The position numbers and the translations under genes were made by a program. Positions 6,643-7,563 of a DNA stretch of 7,563 nucleotides are shown in pieces. The notes under the pieces were generated by a model. It worked only from the letters and a program-made list of their open reading frames with translations, was not told the origin of the DNA and made no database searches. This stretch comes from Cyanobium sp. M55B138 (GTDB lineage: Bacteria; Cyanobacteriota; Cyanobacteriia; PCC-6307; Cyanobiaceae). Within the stretch, counting starts at the first letter, position 1; each line of letters opens with the position of its first letter. Location of the stretch: positions 1 through 7,563 of the forward strand of contig JAGYNF010000076.1 in assembly GCA_018400215.1 (NCBI GenBank), given 5' to 3'.

Positions 6643-7050
6643 CTACAGACCGTGCTTCGGTTCCACCTGTCTCAGGCAGGGTGCCTGGAGCCCGGCGGTG
6701 TTCTGTTCAGCCTGGAGTGCATCCAACCAGGCCCTGGCCTGGTGGCGCAGGGCCAGCAGGTTGAGCCCAAGGGCCTCATCGGGACTGCGCTGGAGGCGGC
6801 CCAGGCCCTCGCCGGTGAGGATCATCGCTCCCCGGAGATTGCCCCGACTGTGGTGAAGCTGGCCCACGGCGATCTGGAGGATGCCCTGGAGCACCTGCCG
6901 CATCGGCCCAGCCGTTTCGTGCCAGAGCTCCTCGAGGCCGTCATGACATCCATACCACTCGCTGCTGTTGAACAGCTCCACAGCGGCTAACAGCCTGGGG
7001 TCGCCAGCCAGTGCCTGCTCCTCCTGCTCCGATCCAGGCGGTTGCCCCAC
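6643..7050 (-). CDS. DUF309 family protein, function unknown
   Basis: This gene encodes a small, probably cytoplasmic, helical protein of 135 residues with no signal peptide or membrane segment. It carries the family core: FNSSEWYGCHDGLEELW (27-43) with the conserved Glu31, Cys35, His36, Glu40, Glu41 and Trp43; then QGILQIAVG (55-63) and H-x3-GN-x2-GA (67-75), followed by GEGLGRL. The conserved acidic residues and histidines might bind a metal, but this is inference and no activity is known to me. The start is GTG at 7050; the only in-frame stop upstream is the typA stop 15 nt away, which limits the choices. It sits between typA and lptA in what looks like one operon. Confidence 0.9.
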   Translation of the reverse strand: MGQPPGSEQEEQALAGDPRLLAAVELFNSSEWYGCHDGLEELWHETAGPMRQVLQGILQIAVGQLHHSRGNLRGAMILTGEGLGRLQRSPDEALGLNLLALRHQARAWLDALQAEQNTAGLQAPCLRQVEPKHGL

Positions 7051-7065
7051 GGGATGCGCGACCGC

Positions 7066-7563
7066 TCAGCGCTTGGCAGCCTTTTTGGAGGGCAATTTGC
7101 GCAGACGGATCGATTCAGGGGTGACCTCCAACATTTCATCGGGACCGATGTATTCCAGCGCCCGCTCCAGGGTCATCTGAATGGGAGACTGCAGGGTGTC
7201 AAGCACCTCCGCCCCGGCCGAGCGAATGTTGGTGACCTGCTTGGCCTTGCAGACGTTGAGTTCGAGGTCGGGCGGACGGTTGTGTTCACCCACGATCATC
7301 CCCTTGTACACCTTGGTGCCGGGAGTGATGAAGAACTGGCCCCGGTCTTCCGCACCCTTGAGCGCATAGAAGGTGGCGGTGCCCTCCTCAAAGGCGACCA
7401 GCACACCGTTGCGACGGTTGTCCATGTCGCCCTGCATCGGGCGGTAGTCGAGGAAGGAGTGGCTCATGATGCCCTCTCCCCTGGTGGCGCGAATGAACTC
7501 GCCGCGGAAACCGATCAGGCCGCGGGCGGGCACCACAAACTCCAGCTGGGTGCGGCCGTCGTT
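7066..7563 (-). CDS. typA: Ribosome-binding GTPase TypA/BipA, C-terminal part only
   Basis: TypA/BipA is a translational GTPase related to EF-G that binds the ribosome and aids growth under stress and ribosome assembly in other bacteria. Only the last 165 residues are here; the GTPase and middle domains lie beyond the right edge, since the family is about 600 residues. The fragment contains LEFVVPARGLIGFRGEF, TRGEGIMSH, DMDNRRNGVLVAFEEGTAT, the TypA-specific IVGEHNRPPDLELNV followed by CKAKQVTNIRSAG, and EDR-to-P-x-S-I-R-L-R-K near the end, with a basic tail. The reading frame is open to the last base of the window, so the gene enters from outside. It is the first visible gene of the minus-strand series, 15 nt before the DUF309 gene. 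Confidence 0.97.
   Translation of the reverse strand, partial: NDGRTQLEFVVPARGLIGFRGEFIRATRGEGIMSHSFLDYRPMQGDMDNRRNGVLVAFEEGTATFYALKGAEDRGQFFITPGTKVYKGMIVGEHNRPPDLELNVCKAKQVTNIRSAGAEVLDTLQSPIQMTLERALEYIGPDEMLEVTPESIRLRKLPSKKAAKR

Noticed and set aside
7534..7536. Start of typA at an internal codon
   Set aside because: The codon is GTG (Val) within the conserved LEFVVPARGLIGF segment, and the frame stays open to the window edge, so the gene is cut rather than short.
1..7563. Mobile elements, CRISPR arrays, tRNA or rRNA genes, phage or defence systems
   Set aside because: No terminal inverted repeats, spaced direct repeats, transposase or integrase motifs, tRNA-like cloverleaf or rRNA sequence were seen; almost every base belongs to a conserved housekeeping gene.

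Overview
This window looks like a piece of core chromosome from a GC-rich picocyanobacterium of the Synechococcus/Cyanobium type. The evidence is a 334-residue GlpX-type fructose/sedoheptulose bisphosphatase of cyanobacterial type, glutamyl-tRNA reductase for chlorophyll, haem and bilin synthesis, a CcsA cytochrome c maturation protein, a cyanobacterial LptA-LptB-LptF/G cluster, and two copies of the cyanobacterial HIP1 octamer (GCGATCGC). No mobile element, CRISPR array, tRNA, rRNA or phage gene was seen, and coding density is very high. The genus is inferred from protein similarity recalled from memory; no search was run.

Layout. Positions 1-2328 (minus strand) hold glpX followed 39 nt later by hemA, which runs off the left edge just short of its stop. 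Positions 2329-2551 are the only sizeable intergenic region, a divergent promoter region between glpX (leftward) and rpe (rightward, 2552-3235). rpe converges on ccsA (minus, 3274-4221), and a perfect 14-bp inverted repeat sits across the two stop codons. From right to left, the minus-strand series is typA (3' part, 7066-7563), a DUF309 gene, lptA, lptB, lptF/G and ccsA. The gaps are tiny, and both lptA-lptB and lptB-lptF overlap by 4 nt (ATGA), so this is almost certainly one transcription unit.

How the genes fit together. glpX and rpe both act in the Calvin cycle: F/SBPase dephosphorylates fructose-1,6-bisphosphate and sedoheptulose-1,7-bisphosphate, and Rpe makes ribulose-5-phosphate. glpX is probably co-transcribed with hemA, the committed step of tetrapyrrole synthesis, which links carbon fixation to pigment supply. 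The right-hand operon is an envelope group: LptA, LptB and LptF/G move lipopolysaccharide to the outer membrane, and CcsA (system II) delivers haem to c-type cytochromes on the lumenal or periplasmic side. TypA/BipA is a ribosome-associated GTPase, and the DUF309 protein has no known function.

The window is mostly ordinary. The points worth a second look are small: the shared terminator-like stem, hairpins over the ccsA start, a G-rich tract at the hemA start, the tight coupling of the lpt genes, and the DUF309 gene lying in the same frame as typA.
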